A DNA stretch of 64,000 nucleotides, taken from the NCBI RefSeq assembly GCF_017875465.1, contig NZ_JAGGMQ010000001.1, positions 4,464,001 through 4,528,000 of the forward strand, written 5' to 3'. A program made the position numbers and the translations under genes. The stretch comes from Winslowiella toletana. GTDB taxonomy: Bacteria > Pseudomonadota > Gammaproteobacteria > Enterobacterales > Enterobacteriaceae. The notes below the pieces were generated by a model. The model saw nothing but the letters and a program-made list of their open reading frames with translations. It did no database searches and was not told where the DNA came from. Numbering within the stretch: position 1 is the stretch's first letter; every line of letters starts with the position of its first letter. Of this stretch, positions 18,789-27,726 are shown in pieces.

Positions 18789-19202
18789 ATGCTCGACAAA
18801 CTGGACGCAGCACTCAATTTTGGCACTGAAGCGCTAAACCTGCGGGCTCAGCGTCAGGAGATCCTGGCGTCCAATATCGCCAACGCCGACACGCCGGGTT
18901 ACCAGGCGCGTGATATCGACTTTTCCAGCGAACTGAAACGCGCGGTGGAACAGGGTCGTGCGCAGGGTTCAGGGCTGTCGCTGGCGTTAACGTCGGCACG
19001 CCACATTCCTGTATCCAATGCGCAGGCGCCGGATCTCGATCTGATGTATCGCGTTCCTGACCAGCCAGCGATGGATGGCAACACGGTAGATATGGATCGC
19101 GAACGTACGCAGTTTGCGGATAACAGCCTGAAATACCAAACGGATCTGACACTTATCAGCAGTCAGATTAAAGGCATGATGAGCGTCCTTCAGGGGCAAT
19201 AA
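18789..19202 (+). CDS. flgB: Flagellar proximal rod protein FlgB
   Basis: 137 residues. FlgB forms part of the proximal rod of the flagellar basal body, exported by the flagellar type III system. [41 protein letters not shown] carries the rod-family N-terminal motif ([12 protein letters not shown]). The C-terminus [23 protein letters not shown] is the matching helix. It is the first gene of the flgB-J operon; flgC follows after 3 bases. Confidence 0.97.
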   Translation: MLDKLDAALNFGTEALNLRAQRQEILASNIANADTPGYQARDIDFSSELKRAVEQGRAQGSGLSLALTSARHIPVSNAQAPDLDLMYRVPDQPAMDGNTVDMDRERTQFADNSLKYQTDLTLISSQIKGMMSVLQGQ

Positions 19203-19205
19203 GTT

Positions 19206-19610
19206 ATGGCACTTTTAAATATTTTTGATATCGCCGGTTCGGCGATGACTGCACAGTCACAGCGAATGAACGTCAGCGCCAGTAACCTGGCCAACGCCGA
19301 CAGCGTCACCGGGCCGGATGGTCAGCCCTATGTCGCTAAGCAGGTGGTGTTTCAGGTTGATGCCGCGCCAGGCGCGGCGACTGGCGGGGTGAAAGTCGCG
19401 CAAGTGGTTGACGATCCGACGCCCGCCAAACTGGTTTACGAACCAGGTAATCCGATGGCCGATGAGAAGGGTTACGTCAAGATGCCTAACGTCGATGTGG
19501 TCAGTGAAACGGTTAATACCATGTCCGCATCACGCAGCTACCAGGCAAACGTTGAAGTTCTCAACACCGTGAAATCAATGATGATGAAAACCCTGACCAT
19601 GGGTCAATAA
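19206..19610 (+). CDS. flgC: Flagellar proximal rod protein FlgC
   Basis: 134 residues. It builds the proximal rod with FlgB and FlgF. The rod motif [20 protein letters not shown] is near residues 24-43, and the C-terminal helix [24 protein letters not shown] is typical. It is 3 bases after flgB and 12 before flgD. Confidence 0.97.
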   Translation: MALLNIFDIAGSAMTAQSQRMNVSASNLANADSVTGPDGQPYVAKQVVFQVDAAPGAATGGVKVAQVVDDPTPAKLVYEPGNPMADEKGYVKMPNVDVVSETVNTMSASRSYQANVEVLNTVKSMMMKTLTMGQ

Positions 19611-19622
19611 CGGAGAAAAATA

Positions 19623-20294
19623 ATGAGCGTATCGGTTAACGTCAACGAATCAACAGCACTGACCAGCACCAGTACCAGCACCAGTTCTGCCAGCTCCACC
19701 GCCAGCGACTTACAGAGTAACTTTCTGACGCTGCTGGTGACGCAGTTAAAAAATCAGGACCCGACCAACCCGATGGAAAACAGCGAGCTGACCACTCAGC
19801 TGGCGCAGATCAACACCGTAAGCGGGATTGAGAAGCTGAACACTACCTTGTCTTCGATCTCTGGCCAGATTAACAGCAATCAGGCGTTACAGGCCTCGTC
19901 GCTGATTGGTCAGGGCGTAATGGTTGATGGTTCGCAGATTCTGGCTGGCAGCGGTGTGACCACGCCGTTTGGCGTTGAGCTGGAAAGCGCCGCGACCGCC
20001 GCCACAGTCACCATTAAAGATTCCACTGGCGCAGTGGTTCGCACCATCGATCTGGGGGCCGTGACCGCTGGCGTCCATAGCTATACATGGGATGGCACCC
20101 TGGAAGATGGTTCGACAGCGCCAGACGGCAAATACAGCTTCACCGTTGCCGCCAGCAGTGGCAGCACCCAGCTGGTGGCGCAGCCACTGAATTATGGGCT
20201 GGTTAATGGTGTAACCACAAACACGGATAGCGCAGTGCTGGATCTCGGAACCCTGGGAACCGCCACGCTTGACGACGTTCGCCAGATTCTCTGA
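19623..20294 (+). CDS. flgD: Flagellar hook-capping protein FlgD
   Basis: 223 residues, complete at both ends compared with the family (E. coli 231, same closing LDLGT...LDDVRQIL pattern). FlgD caps the growing hook and guides FlgE polymerisation. The N-terminus is Ser/Thr-rich, followed by LQSNFLTLLVTQLKNQDPTNPMENSELTTQLAQ, the conserved FlgD core. The next gene is flgF, 15 bases on; the hook gene flgE, which follows flgD in nearly all enterobacteria, is absent. Confidence 0.96.
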   Translation: MSVSVNVNESTALTSTSTSTSSASSTASDLQSNFLTLLVTQLKNQDPTNPMENSELTTQLAQINTVSGIEKLNTTLSSISGQINSNQALQASSLIGQGVMVDGSQILAGSGVTTPFGVELESAATAATVTIKDSTGAVVRTIDLGAVTAGVHSYTWDGTLEDGSTAPDGKYSFTVAASSGSTQLVAQPLNYGLVNGVTTNTDSAVLDLGTLGTATLDDVRQIL

Positions 20295-20309
20295 CAGCAG
20301 GTTTAGATT
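20295..20309. other. flgD-flgF junction where flgE is missing
   Basis: Only 15 bases separate the intact flgD stop from the flgF ATG, and they include a usable ribosome-binding site (AGCAGG, 8 bases before the ATG). No fragment of the roughly 1.2 kb hook gene remains on either side. None of the other rod/hook-family proteins in the window (FlgB, C, F, G, K, L) is FlgE. Confidence 0.85.
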
Positions 20310-21068
20310 ATGGATCACGCGATATATACCGCTATGGGCGCTGCCACGCAGACGCTCAATCAGCAGGCAGTGACCGCCAGTAACCTGGCTAACGCCTCAA
20401 CGCCAGGTTTCCGTGCGCAGCTGAATGCCTTACGCGCGGTGCCGGTTGAAGGACTGTCACTGCCGACCCGTACGCTGGTCACCGCTTCCACTCCGGGCGC
20501 TGATATGACTCAGGGCGCGATGGATTATACCTCTCGTCCGCTGGACGTGGGATTACAGCAGGATGGCTGGCTGGCGGTGCAGACCGCGGATGGCAGTGAA
20601 GCTTATACCCGCAACGGTAACATCCAGATCAATGCCACCGGGCAGCTCACCGTGCAGGGCAACCTGGTGATGGGTGACGGTGGTCCGATTGCGGTGCCGC
20701 AAGGTTCGGAACTGACCATTGCTGCTGACGGTTCGATTACCGCGCTGAATCCAGGCGAGGCTGCCAATGCCACCGTGCAGCTGGGGCGTTTAAAACTGGT
20801 TAAGGCTGAAGGCAAGGAACTGACGCGCGGTGATGACGGTATGTTTCGTCTGACCGCCAGTGCTCAGCAGCAACGTGGTGCGGTATTGCAGGCCGATCCG
20901 ACGATAAAGGTGATGCCTGGCGTGCTCGAAGGCAGCAACGTGAAACCGGTGGCCACGATGGTCGATATGATCGCTAACGCGCGACGTTTTGAGATGCAGA
21001 TGAAAGTGATCTCGGCTGTCGATGAAAACGAACAACGCGCGAACCAGATCCTTAACATGTCCAGTTAA
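20310..21068 (+). CDS. flgF: Flagellar rod protein FlgF
   Basis: 252 residues, matching E. coli FlgF almost end to end. It is a rod subunit of the basal body. [41 protein letters not shown] and the C-terminal [28 protein letters not shown] are diagnostic for FlgF rather than FlgE or FlgG. It should have been preceded by flgE. Confidence 0.97.
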   Translation: MDHAIYTAMGAATQTLNQQAVTASNLANASTPGFRAQLNALRAVPVEGLSLPTRTLVTASTPGADMTQGAMDYTSRPLDVGLQQDGWLAVQTADGSEAYTRNGNIQINATGQLTVQGNLVMGDGGPIAVPQGSELTIAADGSITALNPGEAANATVQLGRLKLVKAEGKELTRGDDGMFRLTASAQQQRGAVLQADPTIKVMPGVLEGSNVKPVATMVDMIANARRFEMQMKVISAVDENEQRANQILNMSS

Positions 21069-21085
21069 GGACACAGGAAAACAAT

Positions 21086-21868
21086 ATGATTCGTTCTTTA
21101 TATATAGCTAAAACCGGTCTTGACGCTCAGCAAACCAATATGGACGTTATCGCCAACAACCTGGCCAACGTCAGTACCAACGGCTTTAAACGCCAGCGTG
21201 CGGTGTTTGAAGATCTGATGTATCAGACCATCCGTCAGCCGGGCGCCCAGTCATCCGAACAGACCACCTTACCGACTGGCTTACAGATCGGTACTGGTGT
21301 GCGTCCGGTGGCCACTGAGCGTCTGCACAGCCAGGGTAACCTGTCGCAGACCAACTCGTCGAAAGACGTGGCGATCAATGGCCAGGGTTTCTTCCAGGTA
21401 CAGATGCCAGACGGCACCGTGGCTTATACCCGTGACGGTTCGTTCCAGACCGACCAGAACGGTCAGCTGGTGACCAACGCTGGTTTCCCGGTGCAGCCGG
21501 CGATTACCATTCCGGCGAACTCCCTGAGCATGACCGTGGCGCGTGACGGTACCGTCAGCGTCACTCAGCAGGGACAGACCACGCCAGTGCAGGTAGGGCA
21601 GTTAACGCTGAGCACCTTTATCAACGATGCGGGCCTCGAAAGTATGGGTGAAAACCTGTACCAGGAAACGCAGTCATCCGGTGCGCCAACCGACAGTACG
21701 CCGGGGCTGAACGGCGCTGGCCTGCTGTATCAGGGTTATGTGGAATCCTCTAACGTCAATGTGGCGGAAGAGCTGGTCAACATGATCCAGACCCAGCGTG
21801 CATATGAAATCAACAGTAAAGCGGTCAGCACCTCCGACGAGATGCTACAGAAGCTGTCGCAGCTTTAA
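21086..21868 (+). CDS. flgG: Flagellar distal rod protein FlgG
   Basis: 260 residues. FlgG forms the distal rod that crosses the P and L rings and on which the hook is built. [47 protein letters not shown] is the FlgG signature, and [30 protein letters not shown] is its C-terminal counterpart. It is 17 bases after flgF; a 70-base gap with a small hairpin (AGGGCG 21887-21892, CGCCCT 21903-21908) separates it from flgH. Confidence 0.98.
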   Translation: MIRSLYIAKTGLDAQQTNMDVIANNLANVSTNGFKRQRAVFEDLMYQTIRQPGAQSSEQTTLPTGLQIGTGVRPVATERLHSQGNLSQTNSSKDVAINGQGFFQVQMPDGTVAYTRDGSFQTDQNGQLVTNAGFPVQPAITIPANSLSMTVARDGTVSVTQQGQTTPVQVGQLTLSTFINDAGLESMGENLYQETQSSGAPTDSTPGLNGAGLLYQGYVESSNVNVAEELVNMIQTQRAYEINSKAVSTSDEMLQKLSQL

Positions 21869-21938
21869 GCCGCTGATTTTGCAGTAAGGGCGGGGCTACT
21901 CTCGCCCTCATAACAGACTTTTAGAAGGTAGTGAATCC

Positions 21939-22643
21939 GTGGCGAAGCAATTACATCTCAAGCCTGGACGTTGGTTAGTAGCAGGTTTGCTCCTGACCCT
22001 TAACGGTTGTGCCTTAGTTCCGCGTACCCCTTTAGTGGAAGGCTCGACAACGGCTCAGCCGCTGCCAGCTTCGCCGCCGGTGGTTAACGGTTCAATTTTT
22101 CAGGGCGTGATGCCGATGAACTACGGCTATCAGCCGCTGTTCGAGGATCGTCGTCCGCGCAATATTGGCGATACCCTGACGATTACGCTGCAGGAAAACG
22201 TCAGTGCCAGTAAAAGCTCTTCAGCTAATGCCAGCCGCGATGGCAGCACCAGCGTCGGCCTGACTTCAGTGCCAAGCGCACTGAATGGTCTGCTGGGTGG
22301 CGATAAAACCGCGGTTGAAGGCACGGGCAAAAATGATTTCGCTGGTAAAGGCGGCGCATCCGCTAATAACACCTTTACCGGCACCATTACCGTTACCGTT
22401 AATCAGCTATTGCCGAATGGCAACCTGAAAGTGGTGGGTGAGAAACAGATTGCGATTAACCAGGGCACCGAATTTATTCGTTTCTCCGGTGTGGTTAACC
22501 CGCGCACGATTAGCGGTAGCAACGCGGTTGTCTCCAGCCAGGTGGCAGACGCACGCATTGAGTACGTCGGCAACGGCTATATCAACGAAGCACAGAACAT
22601 GGGCTGGCTGCAGCGTTTCTTCCTGAACGTCGCACCGCTGTAA
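21939..22643 (+). CDS. flgH: Flagellar L-ring lipoprotein FlgH
   Basis: 234 residues from a GTG start (AAGGTAG upstream). The lipoprotein signal ends in LLTLNGC (Cys24). FlgH forms the outer-membrane L ring that bushes the rod. [29 protein letters not shown] and the closing [31 protein letters not shown] are conserved. In E. coli the start is likewise close to the flgG end. Confidence 0.97.
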   Translation: MAKQLHLKPGRWLVAGLLLTLNGCALVPRTPLVEGSTTAQPLPASPPVVNGSIFQGVMPMNYGYQPLFEDRRPRNIGDTLTITLQENVSASKSSSANASRDGSTSVGLTSVPSALNGLLGGDKTAVEGTGKNDFAGKGGASANNTFTGTITVTVNQLLPNGNLKVVGEKQIAINQGTEFIRFSGVVNPRTISGSNAVVSSQVADARIEYVGNGYINEAQNMGWLQRFFLNVAPL

Positions 22644-22652
22644 GAGGTAACA

Positions 22653-23762
22653 ATGCGTAAACTATCTATTCTTCGCGCAGCATTTTGTCTGCTGCTTGGC
22701 GTCAGTTCACTGGCTTCCGCCGATCGCATTCGCGATCTGACCAGCGTACAAGGCGTACGCGGTAACTCGCTGATCGGCTACGGCCTGGTGGTTGGCCTTG
22801 ACGGCACCGGTGACCAGACGACGCAGACGCCTTTTACTACCCAGTCGCTGAGCAACATGTTATCGCAGCTGGGAATTACCGTGCCGGCCGGCACCAATAT
22901 GCAGCTGAAAAATGTGGCGGCGGTGATGATCACCGCCAGACTGCCCGCCTTTGGTCGTCAGGGGCAGCAGATCGATGTGGTGGTCTCCTCAATGGGTAAC
23001 GCCAAAAGCCTGCGTGGCGGTACGCTGCTGATGACGCCACTGAAAGGTGTCGACAACCAGGTGTATGCGCTGGCGCAGGGCAATATTCTGGTCGGCGGTG
23101 CCGGAGCTTCTGCAGGTGGCAGCAGCGTGCAGGTTAACCAGCTGAATGGGGGGCGTATCACCGGTGGCGCCACCATTGAACGCGAACTCTCGACTAACTT
23201 CGGCACGGCGAATGTGATTAATTTGCAGCTGAACGACGAAGATTTCTCCATGGCGCAGCGGATCAGCGACGCGATTAACAGCCGCAGCGGTTATGGCTCG
23301 GCGCAGGCGCTGGATGCACGCACCGTGCAGATTCGTACCAGCGCTAACAGTAGCGCGCAGGTGCGTCTGCTGGCCGATATTCAGAATATCGATGTCTCCG
23401 TGCCGTTGCAGGACGCGAAAGTGATTATCAACTCACGTACCGGTTCGGTGGTGATGAACCGCGAAGTGATGCTGGATAGCTGTGCTGTGGCGCAGGGTAA
23501 TCTCTCGGTTACCGTCAACCAGTCGCAGAACGTCAGTCAGCCGACCACGCCGCTGGGCGGAGGTCAGACGGTGGTGACGCCACAGACGCAGATCGACTTA
23601 CGTCAGGAAGGCGGCGCGCTGCAGCGGGTGAACGCCAGTGCCAACCTCAACAGTGTGGTGCGTGCGCTGAATGCACTGGGTGCAACGCCGATGGATCTGA
23701 TGTCGATTCTGCAGTCGATGCAGAGTGCCGGTTGTTTACGCGCCAAACTGGAAATTATCTGA
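22653..23762 (+). CDS. flgI: Flagellar P-ring protein FlgI
   Basis: 369 residues with a Sec signal peptide (cleavage near LASA-DRIRD). FlgI forms the periplasmic P ring, with help from FlgA. The family motif [17 protein letters not shown] is at about residues 41-57. Its stop overlaps the flgJ start by one base (TGATG). Confidence 0.98.
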   Translation: MRKLSILRAAFCLLLGVSSLASADRIRDLTSVQGVRGNSLIGYGLVVGLDGTGDQTTQTPFTTQSLSNMLSQLGITVPAGTNMQLKNVAAVMITARLPAFGRQGQQIDVVVSSMGNAKSLRGGTLLMTPLKGVDNQVYALAQGNILVGGAGASAGGSSVQVNQLNGGRITGGATIERELSTNFGTANVINLQLNDEDFSMAQRISDAINSRSGYGSAQALDARTVQIRTSANSSAQVRLLADIQNIDVSVPLQDAKVIINSRTGSVVMNREVMLDSCAVAQGNLSVTVNQSQNVSQPTTPLGGGQTVVTPQTQIDLRQEGGALQRVNASANLNSVVRALNALGATPMDLMSILQSMQSAGCLRAKLEII

Positions 23763-24715
23763 TGAATGCTAACTCTTCGCAATCGCTGACCAGCGCGGCG
23801 TTTGACAGCCAGTCGCTTAACGATCTGAAACGTGAAGCCGGTAGCGACCCGAAAGGGAAAGCGCTGCAGGTAGCGAAACAGGTTGAAGGTATGTTTGTAC
23901 AGATGATGCTGAAAAGCATGCGTCAGGCGCTGCCGCAGAACGGTCTGCTGAGCACTGAACAGACGCGTATGTTTACCTCAATGTACGATCAGCAGGTTGC
24001 GCAGGAGATTGGCAATAAAGGGCTGGGACTGGCGGATACCATTGTGAAACAGATGGCGCCGTCGGTGGCGCCGGATGAGACCGCCGGTACTCTGCCGATG
24101 CTGCTGGATAAGAAGTTTATTAATACCTTGCCGCCGATCGAGCTGGAGCAGATGGTGCGCCGTGCGATGCCGAAACTGCCCGCGGCTGGAACCGGCAGCA
24201 TGACGCTGAGCGGCGACAGCAGCGACTTTCTCGCCACGCTGGCGCAACCAGCGCAGGCGGCCAGCGCCGCAAGCGGTATTCCGCATCACCTGATTCTGGC
24301 GCAGGCGGCGCTGGAGTCCGGCTGGGGCCAGCGGCAGATTATGACCCGCGACGGCAAGCCGAGCTATAACCTGTTCGGGATTAAAGCTAACAGCAGCTGG
24401 CAGGGTGAGAAGACCGAGATTACCACTACCGAATATGAAAATGGCGTGGCGAAAAAAGTGCAGGCCAGTTTCCGCGTGTATGGTTCCTATACCGAAGCCT
24501 TAACCGACTACGTCAAGCTGATCAGCAATAACCCACGTTATGCCGCGGTTGCCAATGCCAGTACCCCCGAGCAGGGTGCGATGGCGCTGCAGGCCGCAGG
24601 TTATGCCACCGATCCTAAGTATGCACAAAAATTGATGGGAATGATCCAGCAATTCAAGAATATGGGCGAAAAAGTGGTGAAGGCTTACAGCAGCGATCTC
24701 AGTAAATTGTTCTGA
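23762..24715 (+). CDS. flgJ: Peptidoglycan hydrolase and rod cap FlgJ
   Basis: 317 residues, starting at the ATG that overlaps the flgI stop; an in-frame ATG 30 bases earlier lies inside flgI. The N-terminal half (VAKQVEGMFVQMMLKSMRQALPQ) is the rod-cap domain. The C-terminal half, from about residue 165, is a glucosaminidase domain (AQAALESGWGQRQI with the catalytic Glu, then YNLFGIKANSSWQGE) that opens the peptidoglycan for the rod. Confidence 0.97.
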   Translation: MNANSSQSLTSAAFDSQSLNDLKREAGSDPKGKALQVAKQVEGMFVQMMLKSMRQALPQNGLLSTEQTRMFTSMYDQQVAQEIGNKGLGLADTIVKQMAPSVAPDETAGTLPMLLDKKFINTLPPIELEQMVRRAMPKLPAAGTGSMTLSGDSSDFLATLAQPAQAASAASGIPHHLILAQAALESGWGQRQIMTRDGKPSYNLFGIKANSSWQGEKTEITTTEYENGVAKKVQASFRVYGSYTEALTDYVKLISNNPRYAAVANASTPEQGAMALQAAGYATDPKYAQKLMGMIQQFKNMGEKVVKAYSSDLSKLF

Positions 24716-24724
24716 TTATTTTTC

Positions 24725-24751
24725 TCAAGTTTCACTTAAAAACGCCGATAA
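24725..24751 (+). promoter_or_regulatory. FliA (sigma-28) promoter of flgKL
   Basis: TCAAGTTT (24725-24732), 11 bases, then GCCGATAA (24744-24751). The -10 is a perfect match and the -35 differs in two bases from TAAAGTTT. It lies about 90 bases before flgK and makes flgKL a late (class III) unit in addition to read-through from flgBJ. Confidence 0.9.
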
Positions 24752-24842
24752 CCATTACAGGCCGGAGGTGAGATGACACTTCTCCGGCAACTGTTAGCAC
24801 TAATGCCGGCCCGAACATTGTGCGGGAAAACGAGGAACCGAC

Positions 24843-26501
24843 ATGTCCAGCTTAATTAACTCCGCAATGAGCGGTTTAACAGCCGCCCAGGCTGCGCTTA
24901 ATACCACCAGTAACAATATCAGTAACTACACGGTTAGCGGCTATACGCGTCAGACTCTGGCGCTGAGTCAGGCGGCCAGCACCCAGGTTGGCGGCAGTTA
25001 CTATGGTAACGGTGTCAATGTTGTCGGCGTCAATCGTGAGTATGATAGCTTTATCACCACCCAGCTGCGCGGCGCCAGCGCCTCAAGCAGCGCGCTCAGT
25101 GCGCAGTACAGCCAGATTTCCAACATTGATGATCTGTTCGCCAGTTCGACGACCAGTTTGTCAACCTCGATGCAAAGTTTCTTTACTGCCGTGCAAAACG
25201 TGGTGAGCAGTGCGGATGACGCTTCCGCGCGCCAGAGTATGCTGAGCCAGGGGCAGGGACTGGTCAGCCAGTTCAAAAGCACCGATGAATATCTGCGCAA
25301 TCTGGAAAGCGGGGTCAATACCACCATCACTTCCAGCGTTGAGCAAATCAATACCTATTCCACGCAGATTGCCAACCTGAATAAGCAGATCACCAAACTG
25401 ACTGCTGCAGGCACTGGCGCAAGCCCGAATAACCTGCTGGATCAGCGCGACCAGTTAGTCAGCCAGCTGAACGACATTATCGGTGTGACCGTTTCTGAAC
25501 AGGACGGTAGCTACAATATTTCGATTGGCAATGGCACCCAGCTGGTCAGCGGCAACACCTCAAAGCAGCTGGTGGCGATGGCTTCCAGCAGCGATCCGAC
25601 AAAGCTGACGGTGGGTTATGTCGATAATACCGCAGGCAATGTTGAGATCCCGGAAAAACAGCTGACCACCGGTTCGCTGGGTGGCACGCTGGCATTCCGT
25701 CGCGAGGATCTCTCCACTGCACGCAACCAGCTTAATCAGCTGGCGCTGGTGTTCGCGGACTCCTTTAACGCCCAGCACAGTGCGGGCTATGACACCGATG
25801 GCGACACCGGTATCGATTTCTTTACTGTTGGTTCGCCATCTACGGTCGCCAACAGTAAAAACAGCGGCACCGCCAGTCTGTCCGCCACTATCACCGACTC
25901 CAGTGCGGTGCAGGCGACGGACTATAACGTCTCTTATGATGGCTCCAGCTGGAAGGTGACCCGTTCATCGGATAATACCTCGGTCAGCTACACCACCGGC
26001 ACCAACAGCACTACCGGTGATCCGACGCTGGTGTTTGATGGTCTGGAAGTCAGTATCTCTGGCAGCACGGGCGCCGCCGCCAAAGACAGTTTTGTGGTTA
26101 AGCCGGTCACTGATGCAATTGTCAATATGTCGGTCGCTATTACCGATGAAGGACAGATTGCCGCCGGATCGGCCGCCGGTAGCGGCGTAAGTGATAACAC
26201 CAATGCGCAGAAGTTACTGAACCTGCAAACCAGCACTCTGGTCAATGGCAAAAGTACTTACAGCCAGGCTTACGCCACAATGGTCAGTGTTGTCGGTAAC
26301 AAAACCAGTTCGCTGGAAACCGCCAGTACCACTCAGGATAGCGTGGTAACGCAGCTGACTACCCGCCAGCAGGCGATCTCGGGTGTCAGCCTCGATGAAG
26401 AGTATGTCAACCTGACGCAATTCCAGCAGTATTACCTGGCGAACGCCCAGGTGCTGCAGGCGGCATCGACTATCTTTGACGCGTTGATCAACATCCGTTA
26501 A
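24843..26501 (+). CDS. flgK: Flagellar hook-associated protein FlgK
   Basis: 552 residues. FlgK (HAP1) is the first hook-filament junction protein. The N-terminus SLINSAMSGLTAAQAALNTTSNNISNYTVSGYTRQTLAL and the C-terminus SGVSLDEEYVNLTQFQQYYLANAQVLQAASTIFDALINI are the coiled-coil ends shared by the hook/rod family. It needs a hook built of FlgE to assemble on; that gene is not in the operon. FlgN is its chaperone. Confidence 0.97.
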   Translation: MSSLINSAMSGLTAAQAALNTTSNNISNYTVSGYTRQTLALSQAASTQVGGSYYGNGVNVVGVNREYDSFITTQLRGASASSSALSAQYSQISNIDDLFASSTTSLSTSMQSFFTAVQNVVSSADDASARQSMLSQGQGLVSQFKSTDEYLRNLESGVNTTITSSVEQINTYSTQIANLNKQITKLTAAGTGASPNNLLDQRDQLVSQLNDIIGVTVSEQDGSYNISIGNGTQLVSGNTSKQLVAMASSSDPTKLTVGYVDNTAGNVEIPEKQLTTGSLGGTLAFRREDLSTARNQLNQLALVFADSFNAQHSAGYDTDGDTGIDFFTVGSPSTVANSKNSGTASLSATITDSSAVQATDYNVSYDGSSWKVTRSSDNTSVSYTTGTNSTTGDPTLVFDGLEVSISGSTGAAAKDSFVVKPVTDAIVNMSVAITDEGQIAAGSAAGSGVSDNTNAQKLLNLQTSTLVNGKSTYSQAYATMVSVVGNKTSSLETASTTQDSVVTQLTTRQQAISGVSLDEEYVNLTQFQQYYLANAQVLQAASTIFDALINIR

Positions 26502-26527
26502 TGAATCAGAAATAAGGATTTAACGCT

Positions 26528-27490
26528 ATGCGTATTAGTACCAGCATGATGTATAGCCAGCAGACCAAAGCGATCATTGACGCGCAGTCATCCTGGCTGA
26601 AAGCGGGGGAGCAACTCTCCTCCGGTAAACGTGTGGTTAACCCGTCCGATGACCCTATCGCCTCGGCGAATGCGGTGCTGCTGGCGCAAACTCAGGCGCA
26701 AAGCAAGCAGTTCGGTCTGGCACGTGACTTCGCGACCCAGAACCTGTCGCTGGAAGAGAGTACGCTGCAAAACGTCACCAGCAGCATTATCTCGGCGCAG
26801 AGTCTGGTGGTTAACGCTGGCAACGGCACGCTGAGTGACGATGACCGCGCCTCGCTGGCGACACAGCTCGAAGGTGTGCGTGGACAGCTGATGAACCTGG
26901 CGAACAGCACAGATGGCAACGGACGTTATCTGTTTGCCGGCTATAAGACCGATGCTGCGCCATTTGATGACAGCACCGGCACCATGGTCTACAACGGCGG
27001 CGATCAGGCTATCACCCAGCAGGTTGACGCTTCCCGCTCTATGACCATCAGTCATACCGGCAAAGAAATTTTTCAAACGCTGACCAGTACTGCAGAAGCA
27101 GAGCCGGATGGCAGCGCCAGCGAAACCGATCTGTTCAAAATGCTGGACGATGCGATTGCTGCGTTGAAAGTGCCACAAGATGGCGCTGATGAGACGACCA
27201 CAGATGCTTATACCGCGGCGCTGGGTAAAGCGACTCGTGGTTTAGCCAATTCACTGAATAATGTGCTTAAAGTGCGTTCTGAGACCGGTACGCAGCTGGA
27301 TGAGCTGGAAAAACTGGATGACCTGAGTGCTGATCGCGATCTGAGCTATACCACCCAGATGAGTAATCTGGTGGATGCCGATTACACCAGCTCTATTTCC
27401 TCTTACACCATGCTGCAGTCAGCGTTGCAGGCGTCTTATTCCACCTTTAGCAGTATGTCCAAGATGTCGCTGTTCCAGCTTAACTCGTAA
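26528..27490 (+). CDS. flgL: Flagellar hook-associated protein FlgL
   Basis: 320 residues. FlgL (HAP3) joins FlgK to the filament. MRISTSMMYSQQTKAI and GKRVVNPSDDPIASANAV are the flagellin-like N-terminal motifs; the C-terminal helix SSISSYTMLQSALQASYSTFSSM matches. It is 26 bases after flgK and ends the flagellar block with a terminator at 27539. Confidence 0.97.
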   Translation: MRISTSMMYSQQTKAIIDAQSSWLKAGEQLSSGKRVVNPSDDPIASANAVLLAQTQAQSKQFGLARDFATQNLSLEESTLQNVTSSIISAQSLVVNAGNGTLSDDDRASLATQLEGVRGQLMNLANSTDGNGRYLFAGYKTDAAPFDDSTGTMVYNGGDQAITQQVDASRSMTISHTGKEIFQTLTSTAEAEPDGSASETDLFKMLDDAIAALKVPQDGADETTTDAYTAALGKATRGLANSLNNVLKVRSETGTQLDELEKLDDLSADRDLSYTTQMSNLVDADYTSSISSYTMLQSALQASYSTFSSMSKMSLFQLNS

Positions 27491-27538
27491 ATGATCATCC
27501 AAATTTGAACGTGCTTAAACCGGGTACGTTTTTTTTGT

Positions 27539-27577
27539 CCCGTTACTCGCTCACCAGCGGTTAACGGGATTTTTTTT
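27539..27577 (+). terminator. Terminator of the flagellar operon (after flgL)
   Basis: CCCGTTA (27539-27545) pairs with TAACGGG (27562-27568) and is followed by eight T bases to 27577. It lies 49 bases after the flgL stop. Confidence 0.88.
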
Positions 27578-27647
27578 GCCGGTAATCTGTCAGTCAGTGG
27601 ATGCGATCTTTTGCTGGCGGGGAGATGCAGACTTGCAGAGATAAAAA

Positions 27648-27685
27648 AATCCCCTGACAGCATGCGCTGGCAGGGGATTTTTACG
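27648..27685. terminator. Bidirectional terminator between flgL and rne
   Basis: AATCCCCTG (27648-27656) pairs with CAGGGGATT (27671-27679), flanked by A bases on the left and T bases on the right, so it can act in both directions. On the minus strand it ends rne. Confidence 0.9.
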
Positions 27686-27726
27686 GGTAACGCCCATCGG
27701 TGAGATGGGCTGTTACTGCCAACAAG

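Noticed and set aside
20310..21868. That flgF or flgG might be a mislabelled flgE
   Set aside because: Both match their own families from first to last residue in length and motifs; neither has the roughly 400-residue size or the hook sequence of FlgE.
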